The notes: generated by a model from the letters alone, not told the origin. Positions 24,832 through 32,998 are shown, counted from the stretch's first letter. The stretch is 44,925 nucleotides of DNA from Anaeroplasmataceae bacterium (GCA_016294165.1 JAEDCM010000012.1:1-44925); one strand, 5' to 3'. Numbers and translations: made by a program.

Positions 24832-25242
24832 ATGTTTTTAAATTTATTAAACAGAAAAGAAAAATTAAAATTCTTAGATTTAGCAATCTATATGATTGAT
24901 GTTGATGGTGAACCAACATTAATTGAAAAGCGTCTATTAGATTTAATGCTTGCGGAAGTCGGTAAGGATATCGCTGATGAATATACTTTTGAAAGTGCAA
25001 AGGAAATTGATGATACTATTCAATTTTTCTTAGATAGTAATAAAGTAGTAAGAAATATTATTTTCTTAAATCTATGTAAGATTTTATTAGTTGATGATTT
25101 CTATAATACATCAGAGCATTTATTCTTAGAAAAAATTCAAAAACATTTTGGAATTACGCCTGAAAAACGTCGTCAATTAATCCAAGTTGTTTATGATGAA
25201 AGAGATATCAAAGAAAAAGCTCGTAGAGTTATCGAGGATTAA
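24832..25242 (+). CDS. Small TerB-like helical protein
   Basis: At 136 aa, mostly helical. The N-terminal stretch FLDLAIYMIDVDGEPTLIEK with a DxDG element followed by an acidic helix is like the TerB/DjlA N-terminal fold, which is often metal-binding. There is no signal peptide or membrane segment. It sits between the yabB-like gene and rsmI, where Bacillus has yazA, 2 bp after the former with RBS AAAGGAGG. Bacillus yabA, a replication-initiation control gene, is absent from the cluster; I cannot say whether this protein replaces it. Function unknown. Confidence 0.7.
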   Translation: MFLNLLNRKEKLKFLDLAIYMIDVDGEPTLIEKRLLDLMLAEVGKDIADEYTFESAKEIDDTIQFFLDSNKVVRNIIFLNLCKILLVDDFYNTSEHLFLEKIQKHFGITPEKRRQLIQVVYDERDIKEKARRVIED

Positions 25243-25245
25243 TTT

Positions 25246-26088
25246 ATGCAAAGGCAGCAAAGCTTTCTAAATAATAATCCAACTCTTTATTTGGTTGCAA
25301 CACCAATTGGTAATTTAGAAGATATTACTTACCGAGCAGTACGAATCCTAAAGGAAGTGGATGTTATTTTTGCGGAGGATACGCGTGTATCACGTGTGCT
25401 TTTAAATTATTATAATATTACTACTCACTTAAAAAATTACCATGAGTATGTTAAAGAGGCTAAAGGGAAAGAGATATTAAATTATTTAGAACAAAATCAA
25501 AATGTAGCATTAGTAAGCGATGCAGGTATGCCTATAATAAGTGATCCAGGATATGATATTTCCAAAAAATGTATGGAAAAGGGATACAATGTGGTAATTA
25601 TTCCTGGACCTAGCGCTTTATTATCAGGGCTAGTGACATCAGGATTAAATCCTCATCCCTTTCTTTTTTATGGATTTATTAGTAATAAGCAATCACAAAG
25701 AATTAAACAATTAGAAGGTATAAAGGATTATAGTTCCACATTGATTTTTTATGAATCACCACATCGAATTAAAGATTTTCTTAATGATGCATTAGCTGTT
25801 CTTGGTGATAGAAAAATGGCTCTAGCAAGAGAAATTACAAAAAAATTTGAGGAAATAATCCATGGAACTATTTCAGAAGTTTTAGAAATATGTGATGATT
25901 TGAAAGGTGAATTCGTTTTAGTTATTGATGGAAATTATGATGTGAAAACATATGATTCATTGTCAATAATTGAACACGTTAATTTGTATATTAAAGAAGG
26001 TTTATCAAATATGGATGCGATTAAAAAAACTGCGAAGGATCGCGGATTAAAAAAACAAGATGTTTATAATGCATACCATAATGAGTAG
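25246..26088 (+). CDS. rsmI: 16S rRNA (cytidine-1402-2'-O)-methyltransferase
   Basis: At 280 aa it is a tetrapyrrole-methylase-fold enzyme. It shows LYLVATPIGNLEDITYRAVR, AEDTRVSRVLLNYY, ALVSDAGMPIISDPGYD, IIPGPSALLSGLVTSG and FYESPHRI. It 2'-O-methylates C1402 in the decoding centre with RsmH. Conserved place before metG; there are 3 bp between it and the TerB-like gene. Confidence 0.96.
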   Translation: MQRQQSFLNNNPTLYLVATPIGNLEDITYRAVRILKEVDVIFAEDTRVSRVLLNYYNITTHLKNYHEYVKEAKGKEILNYLEQNQNVALVSDAGMPIISDPGYDISKKCMEKGYNVVIIPGPSALLSGLVTSGLNPHPFLFYGFISNKQSQRIKQLEGIKDYSSTLIFYESPHRIKDFLNDALAVLGDRKMALAREITKKFEEIIHGTISEVLEICDDLKGEFVLVIDGNYDVKTYDSLSIIEHVNLYIKEGLSNMDAIKKTAKDRGLKKQDVYNAYHNE

Positions 26089-26097
26089 GTGATTAGA

Positions 26098-28002
26098 ATG
26101 GATAAAAAATTTTATTTAACAACCGCAATTGCATACACATCAGCCATTCCGCATATTGGAAATGTTTATGAGAGTATTTTAGCAGATGCCATTGTTCGTT
26201 TTAAAAGATTAGAGGGATATGATGTATATTTTCAAACTGGGACAGATGAACATGGTCAAAAGATTCAAGAAAAAGCTGCACAAGCTAAAATTACTCCAAA
26301 GGAATATGTGGATAAGATTGCGAATGGAATAAAGGATATTTACGATCGTATTGGAATTAGCTATGATCGTTTTATCAGAACCACAGACGTTGATCATGAA
26401 AAAATTGTAGGCGATATTTTTACAAAGCTTTATGAGCAGGGAGATATTTATAAAGGGAAATATGAAGGATTATATTGTGTTCCATGTGAATCCTTTTTCA
26501 CTGAAAGCCAAATCGTAAATGGATGTTGTCCAGATTGTGGACGTCCTTTAACAAAGGCTAGTGAGGAGGCTTACTTTTTTAAATTAAGCAATTATCAAGA
26601 TCGTTTAATTGAACACATCAAGAATAATCCCGATTTTATTCAACCGGAATCTCGTAAAAATGAAATGCTAAATAATTTCTTAAAGGACAAATTGCCTGAT
26701 TTATGTGTATCACGTACATCATTTGATTGGGGAGTAAAGGTTCCTTTTGACCCAAAGCATGTTATTTATGTTTGGATTGATGCTTTAAGCAATTATATTA
26801 CTGGACTAGGATATGACGTTAAAGGAAATAATGGTGAATTATTTAAAAAATATTGGCCTGCTGGAGTTCATTTAATTGGTAAGGATATTTTAAGATTTCA
26901 TACAATTTATTGGCCAATCATGCTAATGGCATTAGGAATTGAATTACCTAAACAAGTATTTGGTCACCCTTGGATTTTATTCGGAAAGGATAAAATGTCT
27001 AAATCAAAGGGTAATATCATCTATACTGATGATTTAATTAAACATTTTGGAATTGATGCGGTAAGGTATTATGTACTTCATGAGATTCCATTTGCTCAAG
27101 ATGGTAGTGCAACATATGAATTAATTATAGAAAGATATAATGCAGATTTGGCTAATACGCTAGGAAATCTAGTAAACAGAACAATTTCAATGAGCTTAAA
27201 GTATTTTAACGGTATCGTTAAAAATACAAAATGTTACGAGGATGTTGATTTTGATTTATTCAAAACATGCGAACAAACTCTTCCTGAGGTAATTAAATAT
27301 ATGGATCAATTAAAGGTAAACGATGCTCTTGAATGCGTCTTTAAATTATTAAGACGAGCTAATAAATATGTTGATGAAACTGAGCCATGGGTATTAGGGC
27401 GAAGTGAAGAAAAACATGACCGCCTTCATACAGTTTTATATAACCTATTGGAAGCGATTAGGTATAGTGCAGTTTTATTACAAGCATTTATGCCAAATTG
27501 TGCAGAAAAAATTTTCAAGATTATTAATACAAACCAGAAATCATTTGCGTCATTAGAAAAATTTGGGCAATATGAAAATGTAGAACCATTAGAAAAATGT
27601 GAGCCATTGTTTAATCGTATTGATGCCAAAGCAAAATTAGAGGAAATAGAAAAAGAATTTGCGCCAAAGAAGGTTGAAACAAAACCAGAGATTTCAATTG
27701 ATGATTTTGATAAAATTGATATTCGTGTTGGTAAGGTATTAGAATGCAAGAAGCATCCTAAAGCTGATAAACTATTAGTTTCAATGGTAGACATTGGGGG
27801 AGAGACTAGACAAATAGTTAGTGGAATTGCTAACTACTATAAACCTGAAGAGATGGTTGGAAAGAATGTTTCAGTTATTGTGAATTTAAAGCCAGTTGTA
27901 TTACGTGGTGTTGAATCACAAGGAATGATTTTAGCGGGATCAAATGATGAAACATTAGAAGTTATTACATCTAATTTAAAACCAGGAAGTAAAATAAAAT
28001 AA
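26098..28002 (+). CDS. metG: Methionyl-tRNA synthetase with C-terminal tRNA-binding domain
   Basis: At 634 aa from ATG 26098. It has the catalytic HIGH-type motif in SAIPHIGNVYE, a zinc knuckle CVPCESFF...CCPDCGRPL, KMSKSKGN, and the anticodon-binding domain with ETEPWVLG. From about residue 535 an EMAP II/Arc1p-like OB fold follows (DFDKIDIRVGKVLECKKHPK), the dimerising tRNA-binding module of Bacillus MetS. A GTG 9 nt upstream overlaps the RBS (TAGGTGA) and was rejected. Last gene of the cluster. Confidence 0.97.
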   Translation: MDKKFYLTTAIAYTSAIPHIGNVYESILADAIVRFKRLEGYDVYFQTGTDEHGQKIQEKAAQAKITPKEYVDKIANGIKDIYDRIGISYDRFIRTTDVDHEKIVGDIFTKLYEQGDIYKGKYEGLYCVPCESFFTESQIVNGCCPDCGRPLTKASEEAYFFKLSNYQDRLIEHIKNNPDFIQPESRKNEMLNNFLKDKLPDLCVSRTSFDWGVKVPFDPKHVIYVWIDALSNYITGLGYDVKGNNGELFKKYWPAGVHLIGKDILRFHTIYWPIMLMALGIELPKQVFGHPWILFGKDKMSKSKGNIIYTDDLIKHFGIDAVRYYVLHEIPFAQDGSATYELIIERYNADLANTLGNLVNRTISMSLKYFNGIVKNTKCYEDVDFDLFKTCEQTLPEVIKYMDQLKVNDALECVFKLLRRANKYVDETEPWVLGRSEEKHDRLHTVLYNLLEAIRYSAVLLQAFMPNCAEKIFKIINTNQKSFASLEKFGQYENVEPLEKCEPLFNRIDAKAKLEEIEKEFAPKKVETKPEISIDDFDKIDIRVGKVLECKKHPKADKLLVSMVDIGGETRQIVSGIANYYKPEEMVGKNVSVIVNLKPVVLRGVESQGMILAGSNDETLEVITSNLKPGSKIK

Positions 28003-28316
28003 AAAAGCCTATTGAAGGATAAAATAGACCCTATAAAGTAGACACATCAAAAAAGGTGTAGATTCTACTTTGTAGGGTCTTTTTGTCGTTGTATAATATT
28101 AATAATAAGAAAAGAGATGATTTATTAAGGTGGATAACCTTTACTTAATAAAATAATAAAAGCTGAAAGTACAACTGTACAATCAGCTTCATTATGATTA
28201 AGTTTTAATCGCGAATCCCCTAGGGGATTGAATGCTTCAATTAAATAATACACATTTTTTTATTTGTATCCTTGACTTTGGGTACTATTTAGGAAACACC
28301 TTCATTAGGCCTTTTT
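28003..28316. other. Structured non-coding region between metG and yqeY
   Basis: No gene is seen in 314 bp. The outer edges are complementary: AAAAAAGCCTATTGAAGG (28003-28020) and the segment ending CCTTCATTAGGCCTTTTTTT (28293-28318). This looks like a shared terminator of the convergent genes with about 270 bp inserted in its loop. The insert holds a long hairpin (28026-28084), a TATAAT-like box near 28092, TTATTAAGGT/ACCTT-CTTAATAA (about 28122-28153), AGCTGA/TCAGCT with inner GTAC/GTAC (about 28161-28188) and the perfect palindrome AATCCCCTAGGGGATT (28214-28229). Confidence 0.6.
28026..28084 (+). terminator. Long terminator hairpin downstream of metG
   Basis: AGACCCTATAAAGTAGA (28026-28042) pairs with TCTACTTTGTAGGGTCT (28064-28080) with one wobble, with some further pairing inside, then TTTTT. 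It would work as a metG terminator. The arm resembles, by eye, inverted-repeat ends of IS3-family elements, so an insertion remnant is an alternative reading. Confidence 0.7.
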
Positions 28317-28739
28317 TTATAATGATTTAGCAACTTCATTAACAAGCTTCATATCAACTTGACCATTAAAGTTGGCTTTAAAATGTTTCATAATATTTGG
28401 GATTGTTTTATCCTCAAGCTTATTAATTTCCTCAAGGATCTCTTCTTTAGATAATTGTTTTGGAAGATAAGTTTTTAGATATTCTTGTTGGGCAGATAGC
28501 TCAGCAACCTTATCTTCTCTATTAGCTTTTTTAAAGCTTGCAATTTCATCATCTAATTCTTTGATGGTTTTAATGATTAGATTAAGAGTATCTCCATCAG
28601 TTAATTCTTCGTCTTTTGTTTTTTTCTCAATTTGTAGAAGCATACATTTATTAATAACAATTGGAAGAATTGCTTTAGCCGCTTCATTTTTATTTTTTAA
28701 AGCCATTAGTTTTTGTTTTTTTAATTCATCAAATAACAT
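28317..28739 (-). CDS. yqeY: GatB/YqeY domain protein
   Basis: At 140 aa it is a helical protein of the YqeY family, which shares its fold with the tail of GatB. It begins MLFDELKKQKLMALKNKNEA, has the usual TDGDTLNLIIKTIKELDD segment and SAQQEYLKTYLPKQLSKEEI, and ends with the YqeY-type ANFNGQVDMKLVNEVAKSL. A tRNA-related role is suspected for the family but not shown. It is convergent with metG and divergent from rplM. In Bacillus it follows rpsU, not seen here. RBS GAAGGAA on the minus strand. Confidence 0.92.
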   Translation of the reverse strand: MLFDELKKQKLMALKNKNEAAKAILPIVINKCMLLQIEKKTKDEELTDGDTLNLIIKTIKELDDEIASFKKANREDKVAELSAQQEYLKTYLPKQLSKEEILEEINKLEDKTIPNIMKHFKANFNGQVDMKLVNEVAKSL

Positions 28740-28817
28740 ATTATTCCTTCTTTCTTAGAATTATTTTACCACAAGTATAGCTATATAGAAAAGTAGAATT
28801 TAAATTTTAAAAAATAG

Positions 28818-28846
28818 TTGACATGATAAATTTAATATAGTATTAT
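28818..28846 (+). promoter_or_regulatory. Promoter of rplM-rpsI
   Basis: TTGACA (28818-28823, consensus) and TATTAT (28841-28846) are spaced by 17 bp. The leader (about 28853-28909) contains CTTAA...TTAAG complementarity next to the RBS (AAGGAGG), which might form a small regulatory hairpin of the L13-leader kind. That part is tentative. Confidence 0.8.
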
Positions 28847-28909
28847 ATTAGAGGTACAATTTTTATAAATCCACTTAAGCCCTTATAATAATTAAGGAGG
28901 AAAAAACAA

Positions 28910-29344
28910 ATGAAGACATATATGGCAAATAAACAAAATGTCACAAGAGAATGGTTTGTTGTTGATGCAGAAGGAGTTACTTTAGGTAGATTAGCTACTG
29001 AAGTTGCATCTGTATTAAAAGGTAAACATAAACCAACTTATACTCCACATGTTAATTGCGGAGACAATGTAATTGTTATAAACGCTGACAAAATCGTTTT
29101 AACAGGAAAAAAATGGACAGATAAGAAATACTATCGTCATTCTGGATACAATGGTGGTTTAACAACTACTTCTGCAAAAGATATGATGGATAAATTTCCA
29201 ACTCGTATGGTTGAAATGGCAGTTAAAGGTATGCTTCCTCACACTAAATTAGGTGATGATATGAGAAGAAATCTTTATGTATATGCTGGTGCAAATCATC
29301 CACATCAAGCACAACAACCAAAAGAAATGAAAGTTACTAAATAA
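28910..29344 (+). CDS. rplM: 50S ribosomal protein L13
   Basis: At 144 aa it has the family length. It shows REWFVVDAEGVTLGRLATEV, HKPTYTPHVNCGDNVIVINA, KWTDKKYYRHSGYNGG and the end YAGANHPHQAQQPKEM. It is an early assembly protein of the 50S and often autoregulates rplM-rpsI. Paired with rpsI 17 bp downstream, as in Bacillus. Confidence 0.98.
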   Translation: MKTYMANKQNVTREWFVVDAEGVTLGRLATEVASVLKGKHKPTYTPHVNCGDNVIVINADKIVLTGKKWTDKKYYRHSGYNGGLTTTSAKDMMDKFPTRMVEMAVKGMLPHTKLGDDMRRNLYVYAGANHPHQAQQPKEMKVTK

Positions 29345-29361
29345 TAGGAGGAACGAATAAT

Positions 29362-29757
29362 ATGGCTAAAAAAGTACAATATCTTGGAACTGGACGTCGT
29401 AAGAGCTCAATCGCTCGCGTTCGCTTAGTAACTGGAACTGGTGTTATTACTATTAACGATCGTCCATTTGAAGAATACATTCCATCTGCAGCTATCCGTT
29501 TAGATGTTCTACAACCATTCGGATTAACTAACACTGAAGGAAAATTTGATGTTATGGTTAATGTTTACGGAGGAGGAATCTCTGGTCAAGCTGGTGCTAT
29601 CCGTTTAGGAATCACAAGAGCTTTATTAGAAATTGATCCTGAATTACGTAAAGCATTAAAGGTTGCTGGTATGATTACTCGTGATCCACGTTGCAAAGAA
29701 CGTAAGAAATACGGTCTTAAAAAAGCTCGTCGTGCACCACAATTCTCTAAACGTTAA
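29362..29757 (+). CDS. rpsI: 30S ribosomal protein S9
   Basis: At 131 aa it starts with VQYLGTGRRKSSIARVRLV, contains VYGGGISGQAGAIRLGITRA, then MITRDPRCKERKKYGLKKAR, and ends APQFSKR, whose tail reaches the P-site tRNA. It is intact. Its last four codons (TCT AAA CGT TAA) lie in the left copy of a direct repeat, so the 3' end has been used as an attachment site and is kept whole by the inserted DNA. RBS AGGAGG. Confidence 0.98.
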   Translation: MAKKVQYLGTGRRKSSIARVRLVTGTGVITINDRPFEEYIPSAAIRLDVLQPFGLTNTEGKFDVMVNVYGGGISGQAGAIRLGITRALLEIDPELRKALKVAGMITRDPRCKERKKYGLKKARRAPQFSKR

Positions 29758-29852
29758 TTTATATTATGTTTTCAAAAGCTTTGGATATTTCCAAGGCTTT
29801 TTTGTTTTATAAGCAATCTGTTTTTACATAATTGTTAAAAATAAAAGAAAAA
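29744..29852 (+). repeat. Left copy of the 109-bp direct repeat (attL-like)
   Basis: Matches 32999-33107 at 104 of 109 positions by eye; the first 76 nt differ only at 29751 (AAA versus AAG, synonymous). It holds the last rpsI codons, the stop and the rpsI terminator. This is the pattern of site-specific integration into the 3' end of a conserved gene. Confidence 0.93.
29774..29803 (+). terminator. rpsI terminator (left copy)
   Basis: Stem AAAGCTTTGG/CCAAGGCTTT (one G-T pair) with an ATATTT loop and a T run. It is part of the direct repeat and is present again at 33029-33058. Confidence 0.85.
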
Positions 29853-29973
29853 GTCCCATTATTTCTCGAAATGAGGTTTTTTGGTTTTGTTAAGTCATTT
29901 TTCAATGCTTGTTGGTAAATTTGTTACTTTAATTTGTTTTTGATAAAAGAATGTAATTCCTATGCATTTTTTA

Positions 29974-29988
29974 TATCGTAACTAACAA
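29974..29988 (+). repeat. 15-bp end repeat TATCGTAACTAACAA (left)
   Basis: An exact match to 32925-32939, followed here by a second AACTAACAA unit (29990-29998). It lies about 120 bp inside the left repeat. It could be a recombinase arm site or an excision-factor site. Confidence 0.65.
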
Positions 29989-30052
29989 ATAACTAACAAA
30001 TTATGCTACTTGTTATTACTATAAAAAAATTAGGTAACAATGAGATAAAATT

Positions 30053-30229
30053 ATGAGAAGAATGAAATTACCACAAGGCGTGGGACAAAATACCCCTATC
30101 ATTGAAGAAACAAACAACGATTTAGATGACTTCAAAAAAATGAAGGCTGATATGCAAAAATTAGGCTTCACATCGATGCAAGAATATATGGAATATTTAA
30201 AATTTAAGAGGCTAAAACAAAGATTATAA
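30053..30229 (+). CDS. 58-aa hypothetical protein
   Basis: A short frame of 58 codons. The protein starts MRRMKLPQGVGQNTPIIEE, has an acidic middle and a basic helical end (EYMEYLKFKRLKQRL). There is no signal peptide, membrane segment or Cys. The RBS is weak (GAGATAA). A clean terminator directly follows the stop, which supports a real gene. It could be a small DNA-binding or recombination directionality factor by place and size, but nothing in the sequence proves that. Confidence 0.5.
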   Translation: MRRMKLPQGVGQNTPIIEETNNDLDDFKKMKADMQKLGFTSMQEYMEYLKFKRLKQRL

Positions 30230-30258
30230 ACAAGGTTTGAAATATAGCCTTGTTTTTT
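30229..30258 (+). terminator. Terminator after the 58-aa gene
   Basis: Stem AACAAGG/CCTTGTT with a 12-nt loop followed by TTTT. It overlaps the stop codon of the small gene and separates it from the helicase gene. Confidence 0.82.
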
Positions 30259-30392
30259 AATTTTTCCTAGCTAGGTATTAAAACACCTAAATAAATACCC
30301 TTTTGATTAATTTTTTCTCAAACTCCATAGTAAATAAGCCCAAATTATGATAAAATAATATTTAGATTGTGATCGATTTGTGGAGGTTTTTT

Positions 30393-32246
30393 ATGATTAT
30401 CTATAATAAATCTTTATGCGAATTTAAAGAACATGTTATTTTAAATCAAATGCCTGAAATTTTGTTAAATAATTTAAGAGAAAAAGGCCTAAGTGGTGGT
30501 TCACAAAGTGAAGTGAATTCATGGAATAATTCCTTACATTTTATGAAGGATGTTTTAGATGATAATTCATTCTCATCAGATTGTGAGGTTGCAATTGAAT
30601 ACAACATCCCTCAAACTTCCAAAAGAGTGGATTTTATGATTATTGGAAATAATAACGATGAAGACCATATAGTAATTGTTGAATTAAAACAATGGGCTAA
30701 GGTTGAAAAAGTTGATGATAACTGTGATCATTCTATAATATCTGATTTAAAGGCACATGAGCCAGTTGCTCATCCATCTTATCAAGCATATTCATATAAA
30801 TGTTTAATAAGAGATTATTGTAATGAAGATATTAAAGAAGATACATTAAAACCATGCGCATACTTACATAATTTGTCAGAGAATTTTAGAAATGTAATTG
30901 AAGATGATATTTATAAAGAATGGACAAATGAGGCACCAGTATTTTTACAGCATGATGTTTTAAAAATAAGGAATTTTATTAAGCAGTATATTAAATTAAA
31001 AGCCAATGATGGTAATTTATTATATCGAATAGATTCTGGTAGACTTAGACCAACTAAGTCTTTACAGGATGCTCTAGATTCAATGCTATGTGGAAACGAA
31101 GAATTTCATATGATAGATGAGCAAGTAGTTGCTTATGATAAAATTATGAATGCCATTAAATTATCACAATGTGATGATAAAAAGCATGTAATTATTATCA
31201 CTGGTGGACCTGGTACAGGTAAATCAGTATTAGCTATAAATGTATTAGCAAGATGTATTATAGATTTAAAACTAAACGCATCATATATAACTAAAAATAT
31301 GGCACCAAGAAAATGTTATGCAAGCTTATTGTCTGGTGGTAATGCTAAAAATATGATTAATCTTCAAAAAGCAATTCAATCACCATGGTGTTTGCCAAAT
31401 ACAATTTATAATGGTTTGGATGTTGGTATTTTTGATGAGGCGCATCGTATGCAAAAGAAACCATATAGATATACGGGTAATGATATGTTAGAGGATGCTA
31501 TTAAAGCAGCTAGAGTTTCTATATTTTTTGTGGATGATGATCAAAGAATAACAGTTAATGATAAATATGATGTAGATTCAATTATTACATATGCTAAAAG
31601 AGAAAATGCAATAATCCATAAGCCATATGAATTGGTTTCACAATTTAGATGCGATGGCAGTGATGGTTATATTTCATTTTTGAATAATTTATTAGGCTTA
31701 AAACAAACTGCAAATACTCAATTTGAATTTAATAAATTAGATATTCAAATCTTTGATGATCCAAATCTAATGAGGGATGAATTAAGAAAGCTTAATCAAA
31801 TAAATAATAAAACTAGAATGATAGCTGGTTATTGTTATGATTGGAATGTAAAGAAAAAAAGAGGAGATTGGGATATTATATTACCTAATGGATTCAAAGC
31901 TAAATGGAATTTAGAAAAGGATGACCATTGGGCAGTTAACCCTAAATCCTTTGAAGAAATAGGATGTATTCATACATGCCAAGGTATGGAATTTGATTAT
32001 GTAGGTGTATTTATTGGTAAAGATTTGTATTATGCTGATGGACAAGTTAAGACTAATAGAAATGCAATATCAAAGGATGATGGTTCATCAGGTATTAGAC
32101 TTAAGTCAACATCAGATGAAGAAGCAGAAATATTAATTAGGAGAACATATAAGGTTTTATTAACTAGAGGTATTAAAGGTTGTTACATTTATTGTGAGGA
32201 TGACAATCTTAGAGATTATCTCAAAGATAAATTCAATATATGCTAA
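30393..32246 (+). CDS. PD-(D/E)XK nuclease-SF1 helicase fusion (DUF2075 type)
   Basis: At 617 aa from ATG 30393 (GGAGG 30382-30386). The N-terminal 200 residues look like a PD-(D/E)XK nuclease: Asp80 in KRVDFMIIG, Glu97-Leu-Lys99 in IVIVELKQW, and Gln131 in HPSYQAYSY. A superfamily 1 helicase of the DUF2075/Schlafen-group-like type follows: Walker A GGPGTGKS (271-278), Walker B FDEAHR (347-352), DDDQR (381-385), TCQGMEFD (528-535) and VLLTRG (588-593, motif VI). It probably unwinds and cuts nucleic acid. The last 7 nt overlap the MazG-like gene, so they form an operon. The pairing with a nucleotide hydrolase in an island suggests anti-phage defence; that is inference. Confidence 0.87.
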   Translation: MIIYNKSLCEFKEHVILNQMPEILLNNLREKGLSGGSQSEVNSWNNSLHFMKDVLDDNSFSSDCEVAIEYNIPQTSKRVDFMIIGNNNDEDHIVIVELKQWAKVEKVDDNCDHSIISDLKAHEPVAHPSYQAYSYKCLIRDYCNEDIKEDTLKPCAYLHNLSENFRNVIEDDIYKEWTNEAPVFLQHDVLKIRNFIKQYIKLKANDGNLLYRIDSGRLRPTKSLQDALDSMLCGNEEFHMIDEQVVAYDKIMNAIKLSQCDDKKHVIIITGGPGTGKSVLAINVLARCIIDLKLNASYITKNMAPRKCYASLLSGGNAKNMINLQKAIQSPWCLPNTIYNGLDVGIFDEAHRMQKKPYRYTGNDMLEDAIKAARVSIFFVDDDQRITVNDKYDVDSIITYAKRENAIIHKPYELVSQFRCDGSDGYISFLNNLLGLKQTANTQFEFNKLDIQIFDDPNLMRDELRKLNQINNKTRMIAGYCYDWNVKKKRGDWDIILPNGFKAKWNLEKDDHWAVNPKSFEEIGCIHTCQGMEFDYVGVFIGKDLYYADGQVKTNRNAISKDDGSSGIRLKSTSDEEAEILIRRTYKVLLTRGIKGCYIYCEDDNLRDYLKDKFNIC

Positions 32247-32578
32247 GTGATTATATGGATAGATTAGAAGAATTAAAACAAAGAATTGATAAATTTAATA
32301 AAGATAGGGATTGGGATCAATTCCATTCTCCGGTTAATTTAGCTAAATCTATATCTATTGAAGCTAATGAATTATTAGAATGTTATCAATGGAATGATAA
32401 TGCTAATTTAGATGATGTAAAAGAAGAATTAGCAGATGTAATGAATTATTGTTTACAAATGTCTATGGTATTAGGATTAGACCCAATAGACATTATGAAT
32501 AAGAAAATGGATAAAACTGAAAAGAAGTATCCTATTGATAAAGCAAAAGGTGTTTCTACTAAATATAATAAACTATAA
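32240..32578 (+). CDS. MazG-like nucleotide pyrophosphohydrolase
   Basis: A 112-aa all-alpha protein of the MazG/dCTPase superfamily. The metal-binding residues appear as Glu41 and Glu44 (SIEANELLE) and Glu62/Glu63 with Asp66 (VKEELADVM); PDxxxxKxxKY-like KTEKKYPIDKAKG closes the domain. Such enzymes hydrolyse (d)NTPs to (d)NMP and pyrophosphate. ATG 32240 overlaps the helicase stop (ATGCTAA); ATG 32255 is an alternative. The gene may deplete nucleotides during infection, or clean modified nucleotides. Confidence 0.87.
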   Translation: MLSDYMDRLEELKQRIDKFNKDRDWDQFHSPVNLAKSISIEANELLECYQWNDNANLDDVKEELADVMNYCLQMSMVLGLDPIDIMNKKMDKTEKKYPIDKAKGVSTKYNKL

Positions 32579-32595
32579 AAAGGCGATTAACTATT

Positions 32596-32862
32596 ATGAC
32601 TATTGATGGATTATGGAATAGAATTATAGAACTAGAAGGCGAAACATTTTATACTGCAACTGGTTTAACTTTTACTTATGAGGTTATTGATGACCATCAG
32701 ATTCAACCATATAGAGATGGAAAAACAAGATGGAAATTATCAAAGAATCTATTTGAAAAAGCTTTAAAGTTTCCTAATTATTCAGGTGCTGACTTTAATA
32801 ATACAATCATAGGGTCATCATATGTTGCTGGCATTTTAAATGACGAAAGAATAGGTGCTTAA
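32596..32862 (+). CDS. 88-aa protein of the island operon
   Basis: The sequence begins MTIDGLWNRIIELEGETFYT, then GLTFTYEVIDDHQIQPY, with a later FNNTIIGSSYVAGILNDERI end. From memory the GxxFxY.V...I.P.R and P..G...N..IxG.SYV..IL.D.RI pattern recurs in small proteins or C-terminal modules near nucleases and helicases in defence islands. I cannot name the family. It lies 17 bp after the MazG-like gene with a weak RBS (AAAAAGGCGA). Third gene of the operon; it may bind DNA or the helicase. Confidence 0.7.
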   Translation: MTIDGLWNRIIELEGETFYTATGLTFTYEVIDDHQIQPYRDGKTRWKLSKNLFEKALKFPNYSGADFNNTIIGSSYVAGILNDERIGA

Positions 32863-32924
32863 ACCAAGAGAATTTTCTTCTTTCAGACGATAGAAATTCC
32901 ATATAAAATGATGTAAAATAATTG

Positions 32925-32939
32925 TATCGTAACTAACAA
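32925..32939 (+). repeat. 15-bp end repeat TATCGTAACTAACAA (right)
   Basis: Exact copy of 29974-29988, followed by a diverged unit (GTAGCTAATAAG). It lies about 60 bp inside the right 109-bp repeat, so both sites sit within the island near its ends. Confidence 0.65.
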
Positions 32940-32998
32940 GTAGCTAATAAGACATTGAAAAAACCGCGTAGTTAAGCCAAAAATTAGCGCTGACCGTA

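Noticed and set aside
28026..28080. IS3-family inverted repeats
   Set aside because: The likeness is by eye only, no transposase fragment is nearby, and a plain terminator hairpin explains the symmetry.
29853..29900. Extra terminator hairpin (CCCATT...AATGAGG) after the left repeat
   Set aside because: Pairing is short and interrupted and the following T run is weak; not listed as a feature.
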